Positions 1 through 8,678 of a stretch of DNA of 64,000 nucleotides are shown here, piece after piece. The stretch's first letter is position 1; each line of letters starts with the position of its first letter. Origin of the DNA: JAJPKK01 sp963787675 (lineage in GTDB: Bacteria > Pseudomonadota > Alphaproteobacteria > Rhizobiales > Xanthobacteraceae); NCBI GenBank assembly GCA_963787675.1, contig CAWBDV010000003.1, positions 1,426,001 to 1,490,000 of the forward strand. The letters run 5' to 3'. Position numbers and translations under genes: made by a program. A model generated the notes under the pieces. It was not told the DNA's origin. It did not search any database and was given only the letters and a program-made list of their open reading frames with translations.

Positions 1-5
1 CGATC

Positions 6-2066
6 TTGCGCGGGAGGCGCGGCGTTGCCGTTGGCTTCCTAGCAGCTCTTGCCGTCGTCAGTTTTGCCGCCAGCGAGGCCGATGCGCGCCGTTATGCTCG
101 GCATGGCGCGCAAATCGAGAGCGACGGTCCGCCCTCTTCCGCGATCGTCGTCGATGCCAACAGCGGCGAAGTCCTCCATTCCAGCAAGGCCGACGAGCTG
201 CGCCATCCGGCGTCGCTCACGAAGATCATGACGCTCTACCTGCTGTTCGAGCGCCTTGATGCCGGCAAGCTCAAGCTCGATACGCCGCTCTCCGTTTCTG
301 AACACGCGGCCGACCAGGCGCCGACCAAGCTTGGTTTGAAGCCCGAACAAACCATCGTGGTCGAAGATGCCATCAAAGGGTTGGTCACGCGATCCGCCAA
401 TGACGCCGCGGTGGTCATTGCCGAGGCCATTGCCGGCGATGAGCGCAGCTTCGCTGAGATGATGACCCGCAAGGCACATGCGCTCGGAATGAGCCGCACC
501 GTCTATCGCAATGCGTCAGGCTTGCCGAGCGACGAGCAGGTCACCACCGCGCGCGACCAGGCCACCCTGGGCCGCGCCATCCAGGAGCGGTTCCCCCGCT
601 ACTACACATATTTCTCCACCGTCACCTTCAACTATCACGGTCAGTCGATCCGCAATCACAACCAGCTGCTCGGCCGGGTCGAAGGCGTCGACGGTATCAA
701 GACCGGCTATACGCAGGCCTCGGGGTACAATCTCGTGACTTCGCTCAGGCGCGGTAACAAGCATCTCGTCGCCGTCGTGCTCGGCGGGTCGTCGGCAGGC
801 TCGCGCGACGCCAAGATGCGCAACCTGATCGACGAATACATCCAGGTCGCATCTTCAAAGAAGACGGCCCCTGCGATTGCGGAAGCGCCGGCTGCGCATG
901 AGACGGTTACCGCCCAGGCCCGTCCGGCTGAGGTCCGTCCATCCGAGAACCGGCAAGCCGAGAAGAAATCGACCGAGAAGAAATCGACCGAGACGAAGAC
1001 GGCGGACGCCCGTGCACCCTCGGCGCCTGCCCCTGCAAAAGATGCGCGCGCGACGGGCCGGCCGAACCCGGCGGCCGTCTATGCCGTGGCTTCCTACTCG
1101 CAGCCGATACCGTGGCCGAGCGCAAACGCGCCGGCAGCGGCACCCGCTGCTCCCGCGCCGGCGGCTATAGCGGCGCCGACGGCGCCGGTCGCCGCAGCGC
1201 CCGCTGTAACAGCGGCTCCGCCTCCGCCTCCGCCGGTGGCCGCAGTCGCACCCGCTCCTGCTCCGACGCCGCCTCCAGCTCCAGCACCTGCTGCTCCCGC
1301 AAGTCGTTTGTCGGCAGCGGCGGTCGTTGCGCCGCAAGTCCAGCGGCCGGCTGAACCGGCAGGCGAGCCCATCAAGCCGATCCCGGTCAAGACCGTGAAA
1401 GTGAAGCTCGCACCGACGCGGTCGGCTTCGATCGACACGCCGCCACCGGTCAAAACAGTCGTCGACGAGCCTACGCCCATGCGGGCTCCCGATCGTGCGT
1501 CGGCCAGCGTCGCCCCTCCCCTGCCGGCTCCGGCACCCCAGCGGAAGGCCGTCGTCGATGAACCGGCGGCGCCTATGCCGCCCCGAACGACAGAATTCCC
1601 GGTCGCGGCCGTCCCGGTACCTGCAACGACGCCGGTGCCCACTCAGAGATTCTCCGCCGCGGCGCCCTCGCCTGCGGATGAAGTGCCCGCGGCCGCAGCA
1701 GTTGCCGCGCCGATCCGCGCCCCAGTTCCGGCAAGCGCGCCGATTGAAGCTCTGCCGCTTCGAACCTCACAAGCCGAAAATGCAGTGCTGCGGGCTTCGC
1801 AGACCGACAGCACGGTCGTCCACACTGGCTGGATCATCCAGGTCGGCGCCTACGACAACGAATCGGATGCCAAACAGCGGCTGACGATGGTGCAGGCCCA
1901 TGCCGCCACCATGCTGTCGCACGCCGATCCGTTTACCGAGCCGGTGGCCAAGGGCGACAAGACTCTCTACCGCGCCCGTTTCGCCGGATTGCAAAAGGAC
2001 CAGGCCGAGGCGGTATGCAAGCAACTAAAACGTAACGATATCGATTGTATGACTATCAGGAACTGA
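6..2066 (+). CDS. D-alanyl-D-alanine carboxypeptidase (S11 family) with C-terminal SPOR domain
   Basis: A periplasmic penicillin-binding protein that trims D-Ala from peptidoglycan stem peptides. An N-terminal hydrophobic signal ends near residue 27. The three S11 motifs are present: SLTK (Ser70, Lys73), SAN (130-132) and KTG (232-234). Residues about 285-600 form a long Ala/Pro-rich low-complexity linker with Lys/Glu-rich stretches. The last 80 residues, from GWIIQVGAYDNE, are a SPOR domain, a fold that binds denuded glycan at division septa. The total of 686 residues is long for the family because of the linker. The first in-frame start is a TTG at base 6, but the frame is open to the window edge, so the true start may lie upstream. 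Confidence 0.92.
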   Translation: MRGRRGVAVGFLAALAVVSFAASEADARRYARHGAQIESDGPPSSAIVVDANSGEVLHSSKADELRHPASLTKIMTLYLLFERLDAGKLKLDTPLSVSEHAADQAPTKLGLKPEQTIVVEDAIKGLVTRSANDAAVVIAEAIAGDERSFAEMMTRKAHALGMSRTVYRNASGLPSDEQVTTARDQATLGRAIQERFPRYYTYFSTVTFNYHGQSIRNHNQLLGRVEGVDGIKTGYTQASGYNLVTSLRRGNKHLVAVVLGGSSAGSRDAKMRNLIDEYIQVASSKKTAPAIAEAPAAHETVTAQARPAEVRPSENRQAEKKSTEKKSTETKTADARAPSAPAPAKDARATGRPNPAAVYAVASYSQPIPWPSANAPAAAPAAPAPAAIAAPTAPVAAAPAVTAAPPPPPPVAAVAPAPAPTPPPAPAPAAPASRLSAAAVVAPQVQRPAEPAGEPIKPIPVKTVKVKLAPTRSASIDTPPPVKTVVDEPTPMRAPDRASASVAPPLPAPAPQRKAVVDEPAAPMPPRTTEFPVAAVPVPATTPVPTQRFSAAAPSPADEVPAAAAVAAPIRAPVPASAPIEALPLRTSQAENAVLRASQTDSTVVHTGWIIQVGAYDNESDAKQRLTMVQAHAATMLSHADPFTEPVAKGDKTLYRARFAGLQKDQAEAVCKQLKRNDIDCMTIRN

Positions 2067-2183
2067 TGGTCGCCTGAGCCACAGACGTCAAATAACGGTG
2101 AGGCATCAACCAAACAGGAGCATGTAGCGTTTAAGACGTGAGATGAGGATGCACAGTCTCCTCACCACGTAGTGTGTTAGGAG

Positions 2184-2888
2184 TCAGCGATGGCGTCGAA
2201 GCAGCACATCCTTCGCTTCATTGACGCGGGCAGCGAGATACGTCGACCCCCCCTGGTCGGGATGCAGTTTCTTCATGAGCCCGCGGTGAGCCCGCCCGAT
2301 TTCGTCCGCGCTCGCTCCCGGTTGAAGGCCAAGGATCTTGTAAGCCTCCTCCTCCGTCATTTTGCCGGACCGCGCCACGCCACCCTGCCCCGTTGCCGCG
2401 TCGTCCTGAACGTTCTCACGCCATCGGGGATGCCGGCGGTCAAGATACGCGGCCAGTAGATCGCGGCTTTCCGCATCGAACTCGCCTAGCAGTCCGGTCA
2501 GCGCCGACAATTCGAGCTGATCGAGTTTTGTCCCGGCGTACCGACCGGCGATGATCGTTCCGGTCATGGCGCCGCTGTCGTGATCGAGTTCGACCTCAAG
2601 GAAGTTCGAGCGTACGCGCGAAACCTGGCCGGAACTTCTCCGGCCAAGGTTGAGCCAGTTTGCTGCGCTCTGCGGCCACCAGCCCAAGAGACCGAGGCCC
2701 GCAGCGCCCAGCGGCATTGCGATTGAGAGCTGTCCCCGCGAGCCCAGGAAGGCGGCACCCGCGAGCGCGAGAATGCCTCCTGCGGTGCGTCCGACCTTGA
2801 TCATCTTCTTCGGATCGGCGTTGGCAAAGGCCTTCAGCAGCCACAGTGCGAACACCACCGCGATGACGGCGATGAACAGGGTCGGCAT
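2184..2888 (-). CDS. Membrane-anchored DnaJ-domain protein
   Basis: A 234-residue J-domain co-chaperone. Hydrophobic segments lie at about 3-20 and 36-70. The J domain occupies about 180-230, with the HPD tripeptide at 209-211 (KKLHPDQGG), which in this family stimulates an Hsp70 ATPase. The layout, an N-terminal membrane anchor with a C-terminal J domain, resembles TIM14/DjlA-like proteins of alphaproteobacteria. The ATG follows the stop codon of the VWA gene by two bases, so the two are almost certainly co-transcribed. The specific client is unknown. Confidence 0.88.
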   Translation of the reverse strand: MPTLFIAVIAVVFALWLLKAFANADPKKMIKVGRTAGGILALAGAAFLGSRGQLSIAMPLGAAGLGLLGWWPQSAANWLNLGRRSSGQVSRVRSNFLEVELDHDSGAMTGTIIAGRYAGTKLDQLELSALTGLLGEFDAESRDLLAAYLDRRHPRWRENVQDDAATGQGGVARSGKMTEEEAYKILGLQPGASADEIGRAHRGLMKKLHPDQGGSTYLAARVNEAKDVLLRRHR

Positions 2889-2890
2889 TG

Positions 2891-3637
2891 CTATCTCATC
2901 TGCTCCAGAAGCCGCGTCGCGCCGGCCTGGCGCCGCGCCGACAGGTCAGTGAGCGCCTTCATGCCGCCCGCCGCAAATGCCGCGACCGCGCGCAACAGCT
3001 CACGCAGTTCATTGGCGGCGCCAGCGTTAAAGCGACAATAGGCACCGCGCGACAGGCGGGCAATTTCCCGAAACGCCTGCTCGGCGGCAGGATCGCCACC
3101 CTCCTGAAATACAAAAGCCGGCACGCCGAGAAGCCCAAGCTCACCTGCCCGGGCGCACAAGTCGTCGACTGATTCCTCCATGGCATCGCCGACGTAGACG
3201 AGCGCCTGCACCCTGGCAGCTTCGGTCTCGCGCCGCGCATGAGCGAGGATTTTGCGAATCTGGGTGTGACCTCCGCGGCAGTCGATCTGCTCCATCAGCG
3301 CCGCGAGCGCCTTCGGCTCGGCGACCCATTTCGACGACCGGCATTCGGAGAGACCGCGGAAATAGACGAGCTGCACGTCGAGCCCGCCGATCGCCTGCGC
3401 TTCCTGGAACATCTCCGCCTGGAGCTTGCAGGCCGTGTCCCACGTCGGTTGGCGACTCATGGTGGCGTCGAGGGCGAAGATGAGGCGGCCGCGTGCGCCA
3501 GACGGCGCGGTGCGCACTGTCGAGCGGACCTTTTCCAAGAACTCATCGATCTCGGCGCGTGACGATTGCTCCGACATGCCTTGTCCGGTCGGTGCCGGCG
3601 TGCGCTCATCCGGTGGGGTGGACATTTCGGGCCTCAT
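2891..3637 (-). CDS. VWA-domain-like protein
   Basis: About 248 residues, read as a von Willebrand factor A fold. RLIFALDATMS (residues 51-61) gives the metal-coordinating DxxxS-like MIDAS motif, followed by alternating strands such as VQLVYFRG and QALVYVGD. The acidic YVGDAMEES fits the later MIDAS loop. There is no signal peptide, so it is cytosolic. It sits between mipZ (about 75 bases upstream) and the dnaJ-like gene (two bases downstream) on the same strand. The start could be the ATG at 3637 or the one at 3625; the latter has an AGG at good spacing. VWA proteins usually scaffold other proteins. The function here is unknown. Confidence 0.8.
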   Translation of the reverse strand: MRPEMSTPPDERTPAPTGQGMSEQSSRAEIDEFLEKVRSTVRTAPSGARGRLIFALDATMSRQPTWDTACKLQAEMFQEAQAIGGLDVQLVYFRGLSECRSSKWVAEPKALAALMEQIDCRGGHTQIRKILAHARRETEAARVQALVYVGDAMEESVDDLCARAGELGLLGVPAFVFQEGGDPAAEQAFREIARLSRGAYCRFNAGAANELRELLRAVAAFAAGGMKALTDLSARRQAGATRLLEQMR

Positions 3638-3712
3638 CGGTCGGCCGCTTCGGCCGCGCTCATATTAGCGCATGTGGCCTTGGCGTCGACTTGGCGCAAT
3701 GGGCGTCGGGGT

Positions 3713-4585
3713 TCAGGTGCGCGCCCGAACTTTCTCGCGGTGTTTGGTCGGCAAGTTCAGGCTCGCAACGAGCGCGCGGGCCTCCTCCTGCGCGGCGACG
3801 TGGGACAGGCTTGGACGCGTCCCGAGCACATCGGCGTCGATCGGATCAACCGCAGTGACGCCGCGGGGAAAGAACTCGCGATAGACGGCGCGTTCGGCAA
3901 ACCCTTCGACGCAGCGGAAATCGAAAATCTCCGCCATGGCGTCGAGGGCTTCGCCCACAATCTGCCGGTAGCGCGCGGCCGCCGCGGTAAGGCGATTGCG
4001 CACGACGATCCAATCGGTCGGCGTAGCGTCGATCTCGCGGCGTTGGCGGCGTGCCTCGCGCACCATCTCGGCATAATGCCCGCCGCCCATGAACTTCAAC
4101 GTCACCGGATCGATGGTCGCGAGCACGTCGAGATCGAGCGTGCTGTCGTTGAGCGGCGTGATCAGCGTGTCGGCCATGGAATGAGCGAGGCGGCCGAGAT
4201 AGGTGTCGGCGCCCGGCGTATCGATGATGACGAAATCAAATGCCCCCTCGACGGCCGCCACCGCCGCCGAAAAATCCGCAAGCTCGCGCGCCTCGTTCTC
4301 GTCGATGCGCAGGCTGTCGCCCGGCATCACCCGGTGATGGGCGGGCAGTTCAAGATAAAGCCGCGCATGCTTCGACCAATCGCGGCGCCGCTCGATGTAA
4401 TGGGTGAAGCTCGACTGGCGGCCATCGAGATCGATCGTCGCCACGCGATACTGCGCCTGCATCAGCGCGACCGCGACGTGAATCGCCAGCGTCGATTTTC
4501 CGGATCCGCCCTTCTCGCTGCCGATGACGATAACGTGGGCGGAGGACTTCGCCCCTGCATCCGCTCCGTTTACGCCCGTCGCCAT
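3713..4585 (-). CDS. mipZ: MipZ-like division-plane positioning ATPase (ParA family)
   Basis: A 290-residue ParA/MinD-type ATPase. The deviant Walker A is GSEKGGSGKST (22-32), and a VIIDTPGAD Walker B follows. The sequence after Walker A (AIHVAVAL, then ATIDLDGRQ) matches MipZ, which in alphaproteobacteria forms a gradient from the ParB-bound pole and inhibits FtsZ polymerisation. The gene diverges from panC and heads the leftward VWA and DnaJ pair. No parA or parB is near, which is normal for mipZ. Confidence 0.85.
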   Translation of the reverse strand: MATGVNGADAGAKSSAHVIVIGSEKGGSGKSTLAIHVAVALMQAQYRVATIDLDGRQSSFTHYIERRRDWSKHARLYLELPAHHRVMPGDSLRIDENEARELADFSAAVAAVEGAFDFVIIDTPGADTYLGRLAHSMADTLITPLNDSTLDLDVLATIDPVTLKFMGGGHYAEMVREARRQRREIDATPTDWIVVRNRLTAAAARYRQIVGEALDAMAEIFDFRCVEGFAERAVYREFFPRGVTAVDPIDADVLGTRPSLSHVAAQEEARALVASLNLPTKHREKVRART

Positions 4586-4772
4586 ACTGCCTCCGGCCCA
4601 ATTTCCTGTGGGCCTCAGCCGGCAGGGTCAAGGATAACGCGCTGACGGCAGCGATTTATCATGAATCCGTGGCGCCGGCGACAGGCCTTTGTTAGTTTCC
4701 CGGCCCCGCCGGCTCTGCCGGACGACCGCGGAGTGTCCGCGGATGTCATCAGGCTTCTTCAAGAGGACAAAC

Positions 4773-5627
4773 ATGGCGCGCGGCCCGTCGATTGTGCGAA
4801 CGGTTGCCGCGCTCGATCGGGCCACCGTCAAGTTGCGCGCCAGGGACAAGCGGATCGCGCTCGTGCCGACCATGGGGGCGCTGCATGCGGGACATCTCGC
4901 GCTGGTGCGCCAGGCGCAGCGCCGCGCCGACCGCGTCGTGGTGTCGATTTTCGTCAACCCGACGCAGTTCGCTCCGCACGAGGATCTCGCGAGCTATCCG
5001 CGCACGTTCGAGACCGATATCGCAGCCCTCGGCGACGCCAAGGTCGATCTCGTTTGGGCGCCGTCCGCGGATGTGATGTACCCGGAAGGCTTCGCAACAA
5101 GCGTGATCGTCAAAGGCCCCGCCATGGCCGATCTCGAGGATCGCTTCCGGCCGCATTTCTTCGGCGGCGTCGCGACGGTCGTCGCAAAGTTGTTCGCGCA
5201 GTGCCGGCCGGACTTCGCCATGTTCGGCGAAAAGGACTACCAGCAACTCAAGACCGTGACCCGGATGGCCGCCGATCTCGACCTGAAAGTGAAAGTGATC
5301 GGTGTTCCGACCGTGCGCGAGAAGGATGGTCTCGCCCTCTCCTCACGCAATGTCTATCTGTCGCCGGCCGAGCGCGCCGCGGCACCAACGCTCTACCGCA
5401 CGCTAACCGGCTCCGCGACGCGAATCGCGGTGGGCGAACCGATCGCGCAAGTGATGAGCGAGGGCGCGATCGCAATCGAGGAGGCGGGCTTTGTCCTCGA
5501 TTATTTCGAGGCGCGTCACGCCGAGACGCTCGCCCGCACCGAGACCTACGGTACGGCGCCGCTTCGCCTCCTCGCCGCCGCGCGGATCGGCAAAACGCGC
5601 CTGATCGATAACGTTGCGGTGCCTTAA
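4773..5627 (+). CDS. panC: Pantoate--beta-alanine ligase
   Basis: Joins pantoate and beta-alanine with ATP to give pantothenate, in the cytosol. The adenylate-forming motifs are clear: PTMGALHAGH (HIGH-type), VSIFVNPTQF, FGEKDYQQL and the KMSKS-equivalent ALSSRN. The chosen ATG at 4773 gives 284 residues, the usual size, and has AAGAGGA four bases upstream. A longer reading from a TTG at 4689 adds 28 unlike residues. panB, which supplies pantoate, is about 55 kb away in this window and is broken by frameshifts. Confidence 0.96.
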   Translation: MARGPSIVRTVAALDRATVKLRARDKRIALVPTMGALHAGHLALVRQAQRRADRVVVSIFVNPTQFAPHEDLASYPRTFETDIAALGDAKVDLVWAPSADVMYPEGFATSVIVKGPAMADLEDRFRPHFFGGVATVVAKLFAQCRPDFAMFGEKDYQQLKTVTRMAADLDLKVKVIGVPTVREKDGLALSSRNVYLSPAERAAAPTLYRTLTGSATRIAVGEPIAQVMSEGAIAIEEAGFVLDYFEARHAETLARTETYGTAPLRLLAAARIGKTRLIDNVAVP

Positions 5628-5639
5628 GTCTCGCACCTC

Positions 5640-5761
5640 GTAGGGTGCGCAAAGCGAAGCGTGCGCACCGCGCGGCGCGATCCCATAGGCCGCGCGTGCG
5701 CACGGCGGAATAACGTCCATGCTCTCACCGGTAGTGCCCTGGCCGACTCTGCGCACCCTAC
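5640..5761. repeat. Palindromic intergenic repeat, family A
   Basis: Ends are GTAGGGTGCGCA and TGCGCACCCTAC, reverse complements of each other. Internal GAAGCGTGCGCAC-type elements complete an imperfect palindrome of about 122 bp. It fills most of the gap between convergent panC and the decarboxylase gene. The same ends recur at 45035-45132 and 45202-45299. Confidence 0.75.
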
Positions 5762-5782
5762 AGGGACAGCGCGGGACATCCG

Positions 5783-7420
5783 CTACGTCTCCAGCCGCGC
5801 GCGCAAATCCTTGAAGCCCTGCACGAAGCGCGCAAGCGTGTCCGAGATGGCGCCGCGCGGCAGCATGACCTCGATCAGCGAGAACATGCCGCGCCGTTTG
5901 GCGGCGTCCGCCAGCGCATCGGCGAGAGCGCCACGCGTCGCGACGCGTACGCCGTGGCCCCCGAGCGGTCCGGCCATGTCGGCGAAATGCCAGTCGCTCA
6001 AGTCGTTGAACTGCGATTCCGGCTGGAAAGCGCGCAGCATCTCCCAGCTCGCATTGTTGAACAGCACGACAATGGGATCGAGGCCGTAACGCCGGCAATT
6101 ACCGAGTTCGAAGCCAGTCATCTGGAAGGCGCCGTCGCCCACCAGGATCAGCGGTCGCAGCTTGCCGCTTGCGGCAAGCCCGATGCCCGCCGGCACACCG
6201 AAGCCCATGCCGGAGTAATAGCCGGGCGCCACCAGAGCGGTGTGCTCGATCTCCATCGCGGTAAACAGGCAATCGCCGATGTCGCTCGCGATCATCATCG
6301 GCCCATGGGCTGCAAACAGATCGTTGATGGCGCAGGCGATGTCTGAGGGAGCAATGGCCTCGTCGTCGTGCGGCAGCCCGCGCCGAAACGGCGGGGGCGG
6401 TTCGATCTTGCGAGCGCGGCGGCGCGGCACGGGTGCGTCGGCTGCAACCGCGGCGACGATCGCGTCGAGCGGAATGCCCGCATAGGCATGGTGGCCGATC
6501 ATGATCGTGCGGTCGATCGCAAGCATCGTCCGGCGCGGATCGAGCCGGCGGCGCGACAACGCGAAGTTGGTGTCCGAGAGAATGACACCGAGCAGCAACG
6601 CTGCGTCGGCGTCCTCGACAAGCTTCGTCACCGCTGGCTCGCCGGCGGCGCCGAGATAAGTACCCGCGACGACGTCGTTGTGTGTCGCGAGAAGGCCGCG
6701 CCCCATGAACGTCGTCACCACCGGGGCGTTGAGGCGCCGCGCAAGGTCCGCCACCGCGTCCTCGACGCCGTAGCGGCGCACTTCGACGTCGACCACGATC
6801 ACCGGCCGCTTCGCCGCGCGCATCCGTTCCGTGATTTCTGCCGCGCATTCGGCGAGCGCGTCGGCATCGACCGCGCTCTTCGGCAGGCGTTTGACGGGCG
6901 CGACCTCCGCACCGACCATGTCGCGAGGCATTTCGATATAGACCGGCAGCGAGCGCTCGAGCGCCGAGCGCAGGACCCGCGCGATCTCCGCTGGTGCGGT
7001 CGCGGCATCGGTGAGAAACGCCTGATCGCAGGTGATCTCGCGAAAGATCGCGGCCTGGCTGTCGACCGTGCGCGCCTGGTGATGGAGCAGGAGCCCGCTC
7101 GTGCGCTCGCGCGCTCCGGGTGCGCCGGAGATGACGACGACCGGCGAGCGTTCCGCGTAGGCACCCGCGACCGCATTGACGAGATTGAGCGCGCCCGCGC
7201 CGTAGGTCACGACGGCGACGCCGATTGCGCCGTGATAGCGCGCGGCTGCATCCGCCGCGAAGCCCACGGCGGGCTCGTGGCTCAGGGTGAAATACGGAAG
7301 GATGCCGCTCTCTTCGACAACCTTGAAGAAGGGCAGCACGAAATCGCCGGGGATGCCGAAGATTTCGCGCGCACCATGCTCCTTCAACGTGCCGAGCAAC
7401 GCCTGGGCGAGATGTGGAAT
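5783..7420 (-). CDS. Thiamine-diphosphate phenylpyruvate/indolepyruvate decarboxylase
   Basis: Decarboxylates aryl-2-oxo acids to aldehydes, as in the phenylacetaldehyde or indole-3-acetate route. Very like the Azospirillum brasilense IpdC/PPDC enzyme: GIPGDFVLPFFKV, SHEPAVGFAADAAARY, GLLLHHQARTVD, TPP-binding GDGAFQ with NN about 27 residues on, and FQPESQFNDL. The first conventional start is a TTG at 7399, but the family's N-terminus (LAxALLxxLKxxGA) is encoded upstream of it. That stretch begins at an ATT (7418-7420), preceded by GAGGGGAGGG. An in-frame TGA lies just beyond, and no ATG, GTG or TTG exists in between. I therefore place the start at the ATT (545 codons), as tentative. Confidence 0.85.
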   Translation of the reverse strand: MPHLAQALLGTLKEHGAREIFGIPGDFVLPFFKVVEESGILPYFTLSHEPAVGFAADAAARYHGAIGVAVVTYGAGALNLVNAVAGAYAERSPVVVISGAPGARERTSGLLLHHQARTVDSQAAIFREITCDQAFLTDAATAPAEIARVLRSALERSLPVYIEMPRDMVGAEVAPVKRLPKSAVDADALAECAAEITERMRAAKRPVIVVDVEVRRYGVEDAVADLARRLNAPVVTTFMGRGLLATHNDVVAGTYLGAAGEPAVTKLVEDADAALLLGVILSDTNFALSRRRLDPRRTMLAIDRTIMIGHHAYAGIPLDAIVAAVAADAPVPRRRARKIEPPPPFRRGLPHDDEAIAPSDIACAINDLFAAHGPMMIASDIGDCLFTAMEIEHTALVAPGYYSGMGFGVPAGIGLAASGKLRPLILVGDGAFQMTGFELGNCRRYGLDPIVVLFNNASWEMLRAFQPESQFNDLSDWHFADMAGPLGGHGVRVATRGALADALADAAKRRGMFSLIEVMLPRGAISDTLARFVQGFKDLRARLET

Positions 7421-7579
7421 GGCACCCTCCCCTCACCGACTCGTTAGGCTCAAGCCATCCTAGAGTTGCGGCGAGTCATCCCTGCCACGTCATAGCCACG
7501 CTTGTCGCAGCCATCCGCGTCTTACGTTCACTGCAATATGCCAGCGACATACGCGGGCATGACAAAGAAGCGGTATGGC

Positions 7580-8521
7580 TCACGCCCGTTTCAACCGTTC
7601 GATCGACGGACGCTCGCCGGTCGCCTTGCCGCTGATCGGCGGGCGCGGCCACTTGGCAACGCCCGGCTCGATGCCAAAAGTATAGTCGAGCGAATACCAC
7701 GGGCCTTTGATATCGGGCGCAGGCGCCGGCTCCTTGTCGTGACGCACATAATGGCCGATCAGCGCGCGCGTTACGCCAAACTGCGAATCGGTCTCGAGGT
7801 TCGGATCGTCGTCACTGTACACCTGCGAGACGTGGGTCTTGAAGCCGGACTTGTAGATCAGGAAATGCAGATGCGCCGGGCGCATGTTGGCGCGACCCTG
7901 GGCGCGCAGGAGGTCGCCCACCGGCCCATCCACCGGGATCGGATAGCCGGCCGGCTTGATGCTGCGGAACGAGATATGGCCGTCCGCGTCGGAGATGAAC
8001 TTGCCGCGCAGATTCCAGTCGGCCTGCACGGGGTCCTGATTTTCGTAAAGGCCCTCGGTCGAGGAATGCCAGATGTCGACCTGCGCGCCGGCAACGGGCT
8101 TGCCCTGCTCATCCTTGATCCACGCATTGACGAAGATCGGCTCGCCGGGGGTCGGCGAACGCACGATCGAAGCGCCATTCTCCATGCGCGGCGAATCTGG
8201 CCGCCAGAACGGGCCAAGCAGGTTCGCGGTGGTCTCGGTTGTGCCGTTGTTGCCGTTGTTGAGGAGGCAGACGAGGCTCGAGAAACCGAGCGTGCCGGAA
8301 ATCAGGACGACCTCGTTGTGAGTGTCGGTGGTGCGCCTGCCGAGTTCGGCGATGTAGGCGGCCGCGACTTGAAACTCGGGCTCCGTCAGCTTCACCTCGC
8401 GGGCGAAGGCATGCAGGTGGCGCACCAGCGCGGACATGACTTCCCGGAAGCGCGGGTCGGGCGCGCGAGCAATCTCGGCCAGCACGGCCGGTGTCACCTC
8501 TTCCTGATTGCGAATGATCAT
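7580..8521 (-). CDS. Intradiol ring-cleavage dioxygenase (catechol/hydroxyquinol 1,2-dioxygenase type)
   Basis: A non-haem Fe(III) enzyme that opens catecholic rings between the hydroxyls; 313 residues, cytosolic. The N-terminal helical dimerisation domain spans about 1-100. The four iron ligands of the family are visible: Tyr159 (GLYENQ), Tyr193 (AGYPIP), His217 and His219 (RPAHLHF). The ADWNLRG segment is of the kind seen in hydroxyquinol dioxygenases, so 1,2,4-trihydroxybenzene is as likely a substrate as catechol. The ATG at 8521 follows GGAGAAGATA. A longer frame upstream is spurious. It diverges from the bicupin gene across 157 bases. Confidence 0.9.
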   Translation of the reverse strand: MIIRNQEEVTPAVLAEIARAPDPRFREVMSALVRHLHAFAREVKLTEPEFQVAAAYIAELGRRTTDTHNEVVLISGTLGFSSLVCLLNNGNNGTTETTANLLGPFWRPDSPRMENGASIVRSPTPGEPIFVNAWIKDEQGKPVAGAQVDIWHSSTEGLYENQDPVQADWNLRGKFISDADGHISFRSIKPAGYPIPVDGPVGDLLRAQGRANMRPAHLHFLIYKSGFKTHVSQVYSDDDPNLETDSQFGVTRALIGHYVRHDKEPAPAPDIKGPWYSLDYTFGIEPGVAKWPRPPISGKATGERPSIERLKRA

Positions 8522-8621
8522 TATCTTCTCCGATTTCCGATCGTTGGGCGTTATTGCGGGATCGGGGTGAGCATAGCACCGGTTGAATTTCCGCCAAATC
8601 GGCGCAAAGTGACGCGAACGC

Positions 8622-8653
8622 TGTCTCTCCCGCCGACCGCGGCGGGAGAGACA
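8622..8653. promoter_or_regulatory. Perfect 14-bp inverted repeat in divergent promoter region
   Basis: TGTCTCTCCCGCCG, four bases, then its exact reverse complement. It ends 25 bases before the GTG of the bicupin dioxygenase gene, between two divergent ring-cleavage genes. There is no T-run, so it is not a typical terminator. It could be an operator or a 5'-leader hairpin over the ribosome binding site. Confidence 0.6.
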
Positions 8654-8678
8654 CTCAGAGAGAAACTGGAGGATTTCC

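Noticed and set aside
1094..1642. Gly/Ala-rich frame opposite the carboxypeptidase linker
   Set aside because: It mirrors the Ala/Pro codons of the low-complexity linker and has no ribosome binding site or domain.
3566..4645. A 359-residue open frame opposite mipZ
   Set aside because: Arg/His-rich antisense overprint in high-GC DNA; the opposite strand encodes a clear ParA-type ATPase.
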